Positions 24,881 to 38,200 of a stretch of 64,000 bases of DNA are shown here, in pieces. Source of the stretch: Megascapheus bottae (lineage: Eukaryota; Chordata; Mammalia; Rodentia; Geomyidae); assembly GCA_024803745.1 (NCBI GenBank), contig JANJXV010001832.1:1-64000 (forward strand), in the 5' to 3' direction. How positions within the stretch are numbered: position 1 is the first letter of the stretch; the number at the start of each line of letters is the position of its first letter. Under the pieces are notes generated by a model. The model worked only from the letters and a program-made list of their open reading frames with translations. It was not told where the DNA came from and made no database searches. A program made the position numbers and the translations under genes.

Positions 24881-25107
24881 TCCCCAGTCCTGGGACTTGA
24901 ACTCAAGGCCTGGGTGCTGTCCCTGAACTTCTACAGCTTGAACCACAGCACCACTTCCAGCTTTTTCTGAAGTAGTTTATTGAAGATAGGAGTCTCACAG
25001 ACTTTTCTACCCAGGCTGGCTTCAAACCATGATCTTCAGATCTCAGCCTCCTGAATAGCTAGGATTACAGACTAGGATTACAAACGTAAGCCACCAACCT
25101 CTGACTT
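24881..25107 (-). repeat. SINE, B1-like + Geo, reverse
   Basis: 'ccagtcctgggacttgaact' start, 'gataggagtctcacagactt' linker, 'cagcctcctgaatagctagg' B1-like end. A 14-base stretch ('actaggattacaaa' type) is repeated at its 3' side. Confidence 0.8.
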
Positions 25108-25134
25108 CTATACATATATTTTAATGGCAAAAAA

Positions 25135-25320
25135 AATAATTGCTATTTCTTGAGCACCTTTGCTATGCCAGGTACTATGCAGATGTAGCTTGTTTCTCAC
25201 ATAATTCTCCCAGGAATTCTATGGAATAATCACTGTACAGTAGTCACTGATTTTACAGAGGAGGAAACGCAAGACTTCAAGTGACTTCACCCAAGCCGTA
25301 CAGCCAGTAAGCTAAAATCA
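25135..25320 (+). repeat. MIR element
   Basis: 'tgagcacctttgctatgcca', 'ttttacagaggaggaaacgc' and 'cacccaagccgtacagccag' are in MIR order and spacing. Confidence 0.65.
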
Positions 25321-27195
25321 CACACACTCAAACGGCTAAATAATGACCACCTACGATGGGCCAGCGGGCTTGCTTTAACTGAAAGCCTGCACCCTGTAGG
25401 TCGATCGCTTTTCAACTTCCAGAAAAAGTGCTGTGCTGAGCTGGGAGGAGAAGAGACACAGGACAGGTGTCCTGTGAGACTCCTATCTCTCATCAGAAAA
25501 TTTCCAGAATTAATTCTAAAGCATTATTCGGTATGGTTGATATTTTTCTAATATGAATTTTTTAAGCAACAGAAATAATCATCAATGAGCTCTCATGTAT
25601 AAAGCATTTTAAGGTTAATTTAAAGTCATAAACTGTTAGAGCATTGTACTTTTATTCTCCAAATGTAACATTTGGATTTTTTTCCCTTACTGTTCATGCT
25701 GTATTTTATAAACATATGCTTTATAAGCTGATCACTTACAGATTTCTAACAATGACATACCTTTTAAATTTTTCTATTTGCATTTGTCTACAACAATAGG
25801 GAACCAATGTCCTTTGTAAAATATTTTAAAAACACTTAACATACAGATGCATACAGTGGACCATTTTAAGCTTTGTTTTACATTTTTCCAGAACATATAA
25901 ACACATCTGACATATGTTTTTATGTCAGACATAAAAACTTAACATACCCCCCAAATCGTTCTTAAGTAAACTAGGTAGAACATGCTTCTGTGATCTGGGC
26001 CAAGTGATTCCTTTTATAGATTTCCCAAAGAAAACAGTCTCCATTATCTCTGCTAAGAAATATGTTTCGTTTATGGAGTACTGCCTTCATTTGCTTATAT
26101 TAAATGAAGTAAGCTCTTGAGTAATAATAAAGAATAAATCATATTTAGATTAAATCCTACAGAAATAAGTAAAACCTTTTAGGGAATTTGTAAAAGAAAT
26201 ATTTTGCTTTTATAGGTAACATGACTGTATCATTTATTCTTGGATTTTTGAGTTGTTGACATTATAAACAGTGTTTAAGGCATAACTTACATCTGCAGAG
26301 AGACAACAGAAGCTATTGTTAAGTGATCATTATTATCTGAAAAGCCAATTCTGTCTTGAATTTCTTACTCTTAACTAGTTTGTGCCATAAACGTTGACAC
26401 TTGTTTTAATAACAGTGCATGACTAGACATGATTATTTTGTGTGAGTCTGGTTTTTTCAGTTATTTTTAACTCCAGGATATCAGGTTAAGCTTAAATGTT
26501 TTGTATCCCCCACATACCTAAAACCATGCATATGGTGGATTTATGACAAATAAATGCAGGTACTTTCTCTTGTATTCCTTAGGAACACCTGGTTAAGAAT
26601 ACTTGCATTGAAGTTATAAGAGAACTCAGAATTATTTGGGGTAAAAAAAATCCTAAGACGTATTACTTTAAAACAACCCAGGTGATTATTAGACTTATCT
26701 GATAATTTTATATTATTTTAGAGGTGAATAAGGTTATGTTGTTATATTAACTCGCTTCAGTCTCACAATAATTCTATACAAGGTCTAGTAGGTTCACCTT
26801 TTGAAGGTGAGAACTAGGAGTCATTAGCCTACCAATAATTGCATGGATTGTATACAATATCAGCCTGCTCCCCACCCTGTATTCTGAAGTTCACACATGT
26901 AGGCCAAAAAAAAATCTACTTTCTGCTCAGATATTTCTAAACAGCTCTTTTATACCATCCATAGTTTCACTACCATTTTTTAACCAACCTATTTTTCCTA
27001 AGTTCACACCCAGACATTTGTTTCCCCGCTTCCATTTACCTGGCGTATCTTTACCATTCATCTTTGAAGTACAGATTTGCCCATCTCTCTCTTTAAAAAA
27101 AAAATTGAATTTGTGATCTTTGGCAGGGCACTTACAGCTTTTCATCTTCAATCCTTACTTTATTTCTTTCCCTCCATCTTCCTTCTCTCCCTTTT
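25321..27195. other. SINE-free AT-rich interval
   Basis: About 1.9 kb without recent retroelements. A weak MIR-like piece may sit near 26750-26830. No coding text seen. Confidence 0.4.
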
Positions 27196-27256
27196 ACTTC
27201 TCTCTGTCTCTCTCTCTGTCTCTGTGTCTGTCTGTCTCTGTGTCTGTCTCTCTCTG

Positions 27257-27340
<84 letters not shown>

Positions 27341-27347
27341 TTCCTCT
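27196..27347 (+). repeat. (TC)n/(TCTG)n microsatellite
   Basis: About 150 bp of TCTG and TC units ending in a long pure TC run. It produces many overlapping open frames (Leu-Ser or Arg-Glu repeats) that are not genes. Confidence 0.97.
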
Positions 27348-27784
27348 CCATACATGGCCAACAGCGCTGTTGTTCGGAGCTGCTTCAATTTCCTTCGCAT
27401 GCTTTGCTTCTAACATGTGTCTCTCTCCCCAGAGTTGCTTTGGCTGCCATAGCCCCACTAATCTCTATCATAGTCCCCAATCCTTCTAGTAATGGTCATC
27501 TCATGGGCTGAGGAGCTTTCCCCTCTCCTATCGCCATCCCTTGTTCCACAGACGTTGAAGCATATCAAGGTCCTGAGAGCAGAAACTTTCTGCTTTGTGG
27601 GAGATGTATGCCTGACACAGTGGCTACTGCATCGTGAACACAGACTATAATATGATTGACTCAGCTTGTCACTTTTTATGTAATTCTATATGCCAAAAAT
27701 ATTTCATAATAAGGATGAAGGAAAATCTATTTTAGAAAATCATAGACAAAATGAAATACCAGTCTTCATACATAACATCAAAAC

Positions 27785-27992
27785 ATTCTGTAAGGACCAG
27801 GAGTGTAGCCTAGTGGTAGAGTACTTGCCAAGCATGCACTAAGCCCTGGGTTCAATTCCTCCGTACCATATACACGGAAAAAGCCAAAGGTGGTACTATG
27901 GCTCAATTGGTAGAGCTCTAGCCTGAAGAAAGCCCAAGGACAGTGCTCTGGCCCTGAGTTCAAGCCCAGGACTAGCAAAAAAATTCTGTGAG
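27785..27992 (+). repeat. IDL-Geo SINE with TSD
   Basis: Moderately diverged dimer; short flanking duplications 'attctgtaag'/'attctgtgag'. Confidence 0.85.
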
Positions 27993-28593
27993 ATAGATTT
28001 CTTGAAGTCAAGTAAATTATTTATGTCCTATAAACTACTCCTCTCCTCTTCTCTTCTCTCCTGTGCTATGTTCTTCTCTTCTCCTCTTTTATCTTTTCCT
28101 ACCCTACATACAATAAGCCAATGCACATGGCAGATGGTCCCAGTTAACAATGGTGCTACTTCCACTGATGTGAAAGTGACAGTGCATCAGTTTAACCCAT
28201 CCTTGGAATTTTAAGTTTGGGTTGTTTCCTGTGTCAAAATAAATGCTATACTGATCTGTCTTGGTGCTATTCTGAGAGTCAAACATTCGATCACCAGAGC
28301 AACAGCTAAGACTCTATTCTGTACGGCACTGCTATAATTTATAATGTTTAATAGTTAGGCCTACTAAATATTTAATAAAGAACTTGGTGTTTATCAGGAC
28401 ATAACTCTATTAGATACCAGGGGTTATCTGAATATCACTGCCCCTAGACAATGAGGCTCCATCCAGAGTTTGTGACAAACATAACTCTCTCCATAAACTT
28501 GAAATTGCAGTTTACCAAATTAAAACAGTCCCTGCACTATAACTACTCACAAACCCATGGAGGTGAAGCTGTATCATTTTACAAAACATATAT

Positions 28594-28820
28594 ATCAGGC
28601 CAGGCATGATGGAATATACCTGCATGTCCCAGGCACTCAAGAGGCAGAGAGTGTAGAGTCATATTGTAAAGATGAGTTCCAACAAAAAGTTAACACAGTA
28701 TCTGAAAACAAAACAACTAAAAGTGAAGGGAATTATGACATGGTTCAAGTGATTCAGTGTTTGGGCAAGCATTGTATCTAATGGAAAGATCTGAGTTTAA
28801 TCTCTGGTGTACATGAATGC

Positions 28821-28861
<41 letters not shown>
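28594..28861 (+). repeat. Old B1-dID-like SINE with (CA)n end
   Basis: 'ggccaggcatgatggaatat' head, A-rich linker, ID-like second half ('ttcaagtgattcagtgtttg..gagtttaatctctggt') and a (CA)n run at 28823-28861. Confidence 0.6.
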
Positions 28862-28863
<2 letters not shown>

Positions 28864-29060
28864 TGTTCAAAAGGCAGGTAAAGCCAGGTACCAGTGGGTC
28901 ACACATTTAATCCTAGCTATAAAGTTGAGATCTGCAGAATCACGGTTCAGAAACGTCTGTAAGATTCCATCTCCAAAATTACTAGCAAAAAGCTGGGATG
29001 GAGGCATTTGTTCAAGCCCACAAGTTTATGAGTTTAAACCCCAGTACCAGCAAAAGCAGT
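28862..29060 (+). repeat. Diverged SINE, B1-like + Geo
   Basis: 'aaagccaggtaccagtgggt' head and 'gagtttaaaccccagtacca' end; strongly degraded in the middle. Confidence 0.55.
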
Positions 29061-29976
29061 GCATGGGGAGGGAGGGAAAATCTACCAGCAATGACTAACA
29101 GTCTCTTAGCCACAGGAGTGCCATATGCTTTGTGCAAGGTAAAATTTAATCTTTGTCAGCTCAGTATAAAGGAAAAAGTGGTTTTTCAAACATCATCTAT
29201 AATTATCCTAAGTATTTCATAGAAAAATGTTTAAGATTTACATTTTTCAGTGGACTTCTTTCATTTGTCTTTTAAGTTGATCCCAAGGAGTATCTCTGTA
29301 AGGTTCTTAAACCATCCAGAAAAATGGATCTACTCACACAGACAAGTTATATATTATTTACTTTACATGACAAAGTGAGTACATTCTCTGATGACAGTAT
29401 GCCTTTCTTACCCAATTTCTTCTTCCTCCTTTCACTCAGTCCTCCTTCACCTCAGAGCACACCCTGGAACAAGGTTATTGTAACAAGCAGTGCTAAGTGG
29501 ATCCTGAATATTAACCTAGACACTGTTCATATATTCTTTATTTTGCAGGCTTTACCACAGAAAAAAATATTGTTTTAATATAAGCTACATTTGAAATCTG
29601 AACTTTTAGAAAGGAATGCTTCTTTTGAAGTCAGTCCTTTTCCAGGTTAAAGCAAATGTGGCAGCAGGATTGGTTTGAATTTAAAAATAAAAGAAAAATG
29701 TATACAATTGTGCAAGCAAAGATTATTTCTGTGTGGAAGTGCTGGTTTATGTATTCACAATATTCATATAAATATCTACTATGTGTATAATAACCTAGAT
29801 GTGAAAGGTACTTCATGGGCACAATTATAATTTAGAAGGATTTCTGTTCTCTGCTTAATAATTGCATACTTCAAGTAGAAAAGGTAGGTCATGTACATAA
29901 ACTATAATGATACAATCTGTCCAGGATTCCACAAGAAAAGTATGGCCAAAGAGCAGACAGGATAAAGCAGGATAAA

Positions 29977-29979
<3 letters not shown>
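29061..29979. other. Non-coding stretch, nothing recognised
   Basis: No repeat or gene signal that I can support. Confidence 0.4.

Positions 29980-30038
<59 letters not shown>
29980..30038 (+). repeat. (GA)n microsatellite
   Basis: About 29 pure GA units. Confidence 0.97.
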
Positions 30039-30041
<3 letters not shown>

Positions 30042-32542
30042 CCTAAGCTATAAAGCTACAAAGTCAGTCCTAAGAGAGAATTTTTACTGGATGTCTAATC
30101 CTAAGCAAGTTTCTTACACTTATTCAAAATCATTTTTCTCATACTAAAATCAAGGTTATTGTTTTCATGCTTAAGGATTAAATGAAATAATAGTCACCAG
30201 ATGTAGCAGTCAAAGAATAGTTCTTATGCCAGCCACACATGAGGAATCCCAGATAACTTTTGAATTTGCATGCCCAGGTGCATGCAGGGATGGTGTTATA
30301 ACTGACATGGATATGCTTCTAGAAACATCTACTGCAACCAGGTGCAAGAGAGCTTCAGCCGCCAGGGAAGCCATGTCAAGTTTATTTGACAGGTGATGGC
30401 TTATGATGTTTATTTGATCAGTGTTCTCAGTGCTGCTCTTCAGTACATACATTCTCTGCTCTATAATTTTGACCATTTTCAGTTTTTCCACTGAATTGTT
30501 ATTTCACTATGTTTCCCAGGCTTGGATTGAACCGCTGTATGCAGGGAGGTTCCTCTCAGCCTCTTGAGTGGCTAGGCCCACAGATCTCTCTATACCATGG
30601 GCTTAGTTCCATATTTAGTCTTAATATCAACATCATAACAGAGGCTTACATTTGGTTCTCCTGTGTTTTTCTCACAGTAAGAAAAGCATAATATATGCAT
30701 CATTTTGTTTTGAATTAGTATTTTTTCCAAATTGGCCCAAGTAATAATTTAATGTGAATAATAGAAATCATTGAAGGCAGCTGTTGACACAAAGTCCCTG
30801 GCCCTTCTCCCATAGATTCAAACTCTTGATCCCAGACATCTGGAATGGAATGGAGTCTTTATATTCAACAAAGAGCTCTTATAATATATTAATTATGATG
30901 TCAGACTACTATAAAAATAATAGTAAATAATAAAATGATGCTTGGAAGTAATAGGTTCTTAAGTTTAAACAAATGGCTTCATTTATTAAAAGAGGCCAAT
31001 TTAGTAGTCATTTCCTGATCAACAACCTAGTGGAAATACAAAATTAAGAAAAAGTAAAGGCATCCTGTTTTCTCGTTCTCATATCCCCGTCTACATGTTT
31101 TTCTCTTCCTCTTTGTCCATTTGCGGAGACCCAAAAACAGCGATTCTGCAGTTGAGTACAAATTCAGGAGTGATTCTAGCCATTGCTGTCCTACTTAGTA
31201 TCTGAAAGCCTAGTGACATAGTTAGTTAACTGCTGTCTACTAACCAGAAAGCCAAAAGTTATTCAGACACCACTCCTCATCCTCTATATCCACACTATCT
31301 GTCTGAGCAATACTATGAGGGGAAAAAAATAGACTTTGTTAATGTAACATTTTGTATGACTAGGAAACATTATTCTTAACTTTTGTTAAGAATGCTAAGA
31401 CATTTTAGTAATCTTGAATATTTGATATATTTAAATAAGTCATCTAATGCTTTTCAGCATGTAAGTTCAATGTCTGTTACTTAGGCATTCTCTGAGTTCT
31501 AATTGTGTAAATGTGCACATCTACAAACAACTCTACCTTTTGCTCCTCCTAACCAAAGCTAAAATAAATAAATAAATGAATAAATAAAGTTAAGCTTTTC
31601 CACGTCAGGAATGGGTGTTGGATAACTCAAATCCACTCGAGTGTATTAGTGAAGCTTTAAAAAGCTTTAAGAGCGTACACATTAGACCACATTTCCTTGT
31701 GTTTTAACCCAGAGACAAGCACCCTTGCCTTAAAAGTTTAAAAATAGTTAGTACTGACTTTGACATAGTATATCTAGAGAAAACTCAAAGTTTAAGGTTA
31801 TGTTTATCTTTCCACATTTTCCTGGGGATGGAAACTTTTGTTCTTCAGATAGATTTGGGTCTGAGAGAACTAAATGGAAAGCAGTTCCAAAATACTTCCC
31901 AGAGGCAAAGATGTAACAAACACAACTTGTCATCACCCGGCTTTTATCTACTGTCCCTGCTGGGAAATCATGAGCTGATCACAGAAATTAAACGGGTCAA
32001 TCTTTCACTGATGACACTGCAAGATTTAAGTATTATTTATTGAGATTAACGTGGAACCCCTAGATCTGCAAAGTAAAATAAGATAACTGGAATAGAAGCA
32101 AATAGAGTTTTAAAAAAGATGAATTCATGACTGATAATTAAGAACAATGCAGTTTATTCTGGGAACAGCTTGAGATTTAAGTCAAGTCTTATTGACTTTA
32201 AATATTGGGACTCTTTGTTTTCTGAGCTATGATATAAATAGACTGGAGTGTACACCCTAAATTTTTAGACATATACAATGCTCCTTGACTTATGGTAGAA
32301 TTAAATCCCAGTAAAGTCATCGTATTAATAAAATGGCTCAAGTAACAGGGATTATCTGCCTAGCAACCATGAGACCATGTGTTTTGCCCCACTAATGCCT
32401 CTCCAAAATATAGTTCGTATATTTATCTTACCAAATATCACATCATAGTTTCACAACACAGTATCCTATAAGGTATTCATTGTTTAGGCTACTGATCATG
32501 TGACTGACTGGAAGCTGTTGTTTTCTTCTAATACCCATCAAC
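30039..32542. other. Non-coding stretch with a B1 relic
   Basis: Free of recent SINEs. The minus strand at about 30500-30610 carries a B1-like relic ('tttcactatgtttcccaggc' on plus). The remainder is unrecognised. Confidence 0.45.
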
Positions 32543-32767
32543 AAAAGAGAAAAAATGGGACTGGGAGTTTGGCCTAGTGGTTAAAGTGCTTGCCTAGCAT
32601 GCATGAAGACCCGGGATCAATTCCTCAGTACCACATACATAGAAAAAAGCCGGAAGTGGTGCTGAGGCTCAAGTGGTAGAGCTCTAGCCTTGAGAAAATC
32701 CAAGGACAGTGCTCAGGCCCTGAGCTCAAGCCCAGGACTGGCCAAAAAAAAAAAGAGAGAAAAAAAT
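32543..32767 (+). repeat. IDL-Geo SINE
   Basis: Near-consensus copy carrying the 'tggttaaagtgcttgcc' variant of the A-box region. Imperfect A-rich duplications (about 13 bp) flank it. Confidence 0.9.
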
Positions 32768-33363
32768 CACTATTCAGGAAAAGGTCAGAATTCAAATTAC
32801 AGTCTATGTAGACTATACCTTAGAATCTAACAAGAAAAACTGAGAGTAAGTACAGCAATCAAGAGAATTACTAATTTTAACAGCATATTTTACATCCCAA
32901 GTAGTTCATATTTTCTCTTTTTAAACATTTAAAATACCAAAAGCCATATTTTCTCAAAACCCTTAACTGTTCTTTTTACCTCCTCCTTTCAAATATACCA
33001 TCAATAGGGGTTTCTTGTAGGCGGCAATGAAGTGAATCTTCCCTTTTCCCTAATTCAGCAATCTGTGTTTTTAAGTTGTGCTGATGTGGCTCAATTAAAA
33101 TCTACCAGCTTGTGTTCTGTTTATTCCCTCTGTTCTCCATGGAGAAGACCCAATGAGTAAATACACACCTCCCTTGTGTTGGTAGTTCTCCGGATCTATA
33201 CATTCACATTAACTCACAATCAACCTTTAACAATTCATTGTTTTAGCTGAATTTTTTAAAATATCTAACATGAGGCTACCTATTCCTCTGTTGAAGATGA
33301 CCCCACGCTCAAGACAGGCTTCTAGCCTGCTGTTACAGATCCCTGAAGAGTCCACGAAAAGTC

Positions 33364-33394
<31 letters not shown>

Positions 33395-33587
33395 GTCAGG
33401 CTTCTTGCTCATTCAAGAGTAAATCTTTCTTTATATTTGTATACTTTATACCCTTAATTCAGGATGTTCTAACACAGCACCATAGACTGGGTGGGTTACA
33501 CACAGCAGAAAGTTATTCCTTGCAGTAGCAACATGACTGGGACTGAGGTTAAGATTCCACATGGTCCAAGAACAACAGAGTTCTCCT
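32768..33587. other. Non-coding stretch with (TA)n
   Basis: Contains a pure (TA)n at 33367-33394. Otherwise nothing recognised. Confidence 0.5.
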
Positions 33588-34488
33588 CAGGCTCTCTTTT
33601 TCTTTTTTTCATATATTTTTATTGTAATTAATAGAAGGATTACATTATATTTGCCAGATAGACGGTGCATTACTTCACATACATTGATACACTTTCTGGA
33701 GTCTTGGTCCCCATTTCCCTTCCCCCACCCCAGCGCCTTATCTTGTTTTCCTCCCTTCCCTATCTGACTTTAAATAACCAAATATGCACATATACAATAT
33801 ATCAGATAACCAGGAGAAATACTGTAACAATATGAGATAACCAGGGGACAGCAAAAGGGATGAGAGATAACATAGTACATTAAGGATAACAATCACTCCT
33901 TATATGGCTTTTGTTTCTATATCCTGGAGGTCCTTTCATTTAGTGTCATACTATATGGCCTTGTGAATCTACATTTTGTTCTATTAAATCTCTGCTAGGA
34001 GAGCCCAAGGTTTCTACTGATTGTGACAAATGAGGGAAACCATTGAGCCTATGTTCCTTTGAGTCTAGCTTTCTTCACTTAATATGATTCTTTCTAAGTC
34101 TTTCCATTTCCTTGCAAATGGGGCAATGTCATTCTTTCTGACAGCAGCATAGAATTCCATTGTGTATACATACTGCATCTTGTTGATCTACTCATCAAGT
34201 GAAGGGTATCTGGGTTGGTTCCATATCTTTGCTATGGTAAATAGTGCTGCAATGAACATTGTTGTGCTAGTGGATTTAGTATGTCCTTGTTTCTGGATGG
34301 TTGGGTAAATGCCAAGTAGTGGAATTGCTGGGCCATAGGGGAGTTCTATGTTTCGTCTTTTGAGGAACTGCCATACTGCTTTCCATAGTGGTTGAATGAG
34401 TTTGCACTCCCACCAACAGTGTAGTAGTGATCCCTCCTGGCCACATCCCCTCCAGCATCTGTTGTTATTAGACCAGGCTCTCTTTTTC
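33588..34488 (-). mobile_element. 5'-truncated L1 with ORF2 C-terminus and TSD
   Basis: An 871-bp L1 tail (33603-34473) in reverse. From the minus strand it reads the end of ORF2, open for about 100 codons (34490-34188) with the conserved 'LLHCWWECKLIQPLWKAVWQ' text of the C-terminal region, then a 3' UTR and poly-A (poly-T at 33603). The same 3' UTR family appears at 4352, 20239 and 20804. Perfect 15-bp duplications 'caggctctctttttc' at 33588-33602 and 34474-34488. Reverse transcriptase and endonuclease domains are absent, so it cannot move on its own. Confidence 0.92.
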
Positions 34489-35051
34489 AAAAGGTATTAA
34501 TCTTGTTCATATGGGCACCATATTTCTGACCTCATCACCTCCCAAAAGCCCCAGTTCCAAACACCATCTCTTGACGGGTTAAGATGTAACATGTGAGTGT
34601 GGGTAAAGCCACATTTGGTTCATTGTACTCAAGTGAATTTTAAAAATGGTAATTATCAGAATGCCAAATCACCTTTAACTCAAATATGCAAGTTGCGTAA
34701 ATATAATAAGACATCATTTCCAAACAGAAAATTCTGGAACAACAACAAAAATCCTTGTTAATTATTTCTTCAAAGCAAACTAACAAAAATATTCAGAGAA
34801 GAAGTTTTACAATAGGTATTTTGAATAACAGAAAAGCAATAGTAGATAAATGTAATTTGTAAGTGATACAATTGTTGAGCATGGTAATAAAACGGAACTA
34901 ACATGACTGATCAGCTAATAATTATCTTAGGTTTAAGATGTCCTGCATCATGAAGCTTAAAAAACATTCTTAGACTAAAATATAAATGTCAGGCACAAAA
35001 TTGAAGGTATTTCCAGATGTTGTTTTGAAATTATGTCTTGATTTCTTCTAG
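34489..35051 (+). other. End of PDLIM3 intron 1
   Basis: Unique AT-rich sequence ending in a good acceptor, 'tgtcttgatttcttctag', directly before exon 2. No exon 1 is visible anywhere upstream, so the intron's 5' end is unknown. Confidence 0.7.
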
Positions 35052-35203
35052 ATAACTCCAGGAAGCAAAGCAGCAGCTGCCAATCTGTGTCCTGGAGATG
35101 TTATCCTGGCTATTGATGGCTTTGGCACAGAGTCCATGACACACGCTGATGCACAGGACAGAATTAAGGCAGCAGCCCACCAGCTGTGTCTCAAAATTGA
35201 CAG
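35052..35203 (+). CDS. PDLIM3: PDLIM3 exon 2: PDZ core
   Basis: Reads from '[20 protein letters not shown]' to '..QLCLKID' in phase 0, leaving two bases (AG). This is the middle of the PDZ domain, including the strand-turn '[13 protein letters not shown]' and the second helix '[11 protein letters not shown]'. Acceptor '..ttcttctag', donor 'gacag|gtgttc'. It appears identical to the human protein over this stretch as far as I recall, so it has evolved under strong constraint. Confidence 0.97.
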
Positions 35204-38200
35204 GTGTTCTTGGAGTTGTGGTGATAAAACTTGATCTATTTGGGGAAAGAGCCTGAACCAGCATTACAAACAATGCCCTCTTCCTCATCAGAATTGGGAT
35301 AGGGTCTACGGCTCTGATGGGCTTCTTTATATATTGGCTACTTTATTCTGATCTTCACTAAAATCAGCTAGCAGAGTAGACATGGATTGGATAAGCCAAT
35401 CTGAAATACAGTTTTTTTGGAATGTCAAAATAATCAAAGAGGCCAAACAAAATTTTTCTCCCTATAGTACTCTAGTTGGTTAATTATGAAAAATAGACAT
35501 TGGATACCTATAAATACTGAAGAGAATGGCCCATTGCCGTGCTCTTTTCATGATGGCATAGAATGAAATGGAATGTAGAGATGCAACTAAAACAATCAAA
35601 CCAGGAGTTTGGCCTAGTGGTAGAGTGCTTTCCTAGCATGCCCAAAGACCCAGTTTCAATTTCTCTGTTCACATGCATAGTACAAAGCCAGAGATGGTGT
35701 TGTGGCTCAAGTGGTAGAGCTCTAGCCTTGAGAAAGCCCAAGGACAGTACTCAGGCCCTGTGTTCAAGGCCCAGGACTTGCAAAAACAAAAAATCTCTTA
35801 GTGGTGCTGTCTCTCAACATGGTATAGTGCTAGCCTTGAGCTGAAGAGCTCAGGGACAGTGCCCAGGCCCAGAGTTCAAGCCCCAAAACTGACTCCAAAA
35901 AAATCTCTAGACTCACCAAGATGTCAGTATATTAAAACTGGTTATTAATATTATAGGTGCTGTCTTCTGGATGAAATGTTTGTTTTGTTTTCTTGTGCTC
36001 ATCCTGAGGCTTTATCTCATGGCTTAAGAGATTCTCCTGAGCTTTTTTGCTCAGAGCTAATGCTCTACCTCTTGAGCCAAACTCCATTTTTGCTTTTTAT
36101 TGACTAATTAGAGATAGGAGTCTCACAGATTTTCCTGGCCCAGTTGGCTTCCAACTGCAATCCTCAGATCTGAGCCTCCTAAATAGCTAGGATTACAGTG
36201 TGAAGCACCAGTACCCAGCTTGTTTTCTATTTTTGCATAGATAACAACCAGAAGAATAGTATAAGGTGGGAAGTACACGTGCATATGGATGTTAAATACT
36301 GAGATAATGCTAATTCTTCCCTCCCCCATAAGATATTCTTACCAAAATCCCAATTGGAATCTGAACCATGTGAAAATAACCGTTGATTTTAATGGTTATC
36401 TGCGTGTGATTACACTGTTGATACAGTAGCTGTACATGTTTGAGGTAGAAAAATCTCAATCTGTTAGCTATTCTACCAGTGTCCTGGGATGTAAGAGTCT
36501 CTTCCTATGTCGGCATAATATTGTGCCTCCCCTAAGATGATACTAGGTCTCAGATGCTCAAGGAGAGTTAAAAACAGCTCAGTTCTTTGAGGCCAATAGT
36601 AAATCCATCTTTATGTCTCCTCCCTGTTTTCTGGGATGGCTTGAGTAGAAAGAGAGGAAGGAGGGAGACATAGTTTATCACCTAGTATCTTCAAGATATG
36701 CCTCCAGAAACTCCCTGTTCTGGTGATTCCCACATGCTTTGGGAATCCTGCTCTTTCTTTACATCACACAACACACTACAGTTGGCCTTCATCTACTCTA
36801 GATTCCCTAAATGGAATCTAATTGGATGGGAAAGTAGAAAATAGTAAGCAAAAAATATTACTCTTGCTTCACACCCATAAGGGCTGCTAGTATTTTCACA
36901 ATCACAATGGGAAATTAAAGGATACTAGATGTAGAACTTCCACTTGAACTGGACATTTACACACTTTGTTTGATTTTTCAGAGCAGAAACTCGCTTATGG
37001 TCTCCACAGGTAGCAGAAGATGGGAGAGCTCATCCTTTCAAAATCAACTTAGAGCAGAACCACAGGTATGAATGTTACCATAAGTGATGTCCACTCACCT
37101 TATAATCCCTTTCTGATGATGGGGATGCAGTCAAGAGAGAAAATGCCAATGCAAAAATTAGAACAATCACCTAATGAAGTAGTGATCTGCCTTTGCTCTC
37201 TAAGATTAATCCATGTGATCCCTGCTTTCTTAGATGAAGAAAAAGAAAAGGCAGTAGCACCATGACTCTTTCCTGTAATCCCAGATACTTGAGAGGTGAA
37301 GATGAGGAAGACTGCAATTTGACACAAAAGAGTGTCAAAATATATTTCAGTGAATAAATGGGCATGATAGGGCATGCTTGTCATTCCAGCTATGTGGGAA
37401 GTTAAAGGTAGGAAGATTAAGATCCAAGATGAACAAGGATCCAGGCAAAAGACACAAGACCTTGTAAAAAAAATAGCTAAAACAAAAAAGAGCTAGATGG
37501 TATTGGCTCAAATGCCATAGTGCCTGTCTGCGTTTAAACTCCTGTACCAAGAAAGATAAAGATAGGAAAAAGGAAAGTAGACCTAGGTGAATATTCTGAT
37601 AAAAGATAAGTATATTTTCATAAGGAAGAATTTGGTTGGAGCTATAGAATTAGCTTTTTGTTGCATCTTATAATGAACTTAACGCCACATGAGGTAATCT
37701 ATGAAGTTTATGTTGTTAATGCAAAACAAAATTGGTTTCATATTTGTAACAGGTGTCTCTAATCTTATACTTATTTCAAACTTCAAAGCTTTGAGGTCCT
37801 CACATATATCTTATCTTTACATCTTTCTTTAGTTATCAGTTTGGCATTATATAATTAAGTTTATCTTAGAAAAGGGATTTAAATTGTATTATATTGCTAT
37901 TCCGCCAGTGCAGAGGACTTTCCCTTGATGAAACTGCCACAAGCTAAATTCATCTAATAATCTGATGTTTATCTGATAGGTTTACTTTCAGAAAGTCCAA
38001 ATAGACTGCAATTAAACCTCACTTGTGATATACTCTGAAAAATCTAAGAACAGGATTTAGGAAGCTCTACTCAGAAACTCACAAAGCTTAAAATGAATTT
38101 AATATCCCTATAATCTCCTATAAATTGGCTAGATAGTTGAACATGTCATTTATATATATATATATCATATAGATAGATAGATAGATATAGTTAGAGAGAG

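Larger units (their letters stand above)
35204..36981 (+). other. PDLIM3 intron 2
   Basis: Holds an IDL-Geo SINE (35600-35792) immediately followed by a loose second Geo half (35796-35893), then a reverse B1-like + Geo SINE (35990-36220). 36221-36981 shows nothing recognisable. Confidence 0.85.

Noticed and set aside
27132..27458. Overlapping long frames of Ser/Leu or Arg/Glu repeats
   Set aside because: They are translations of a (TC)n/(TCTG)n microsatellite. The same applies at 18100-18424, 15647-16289, 45809-46052 and 23431-23694.
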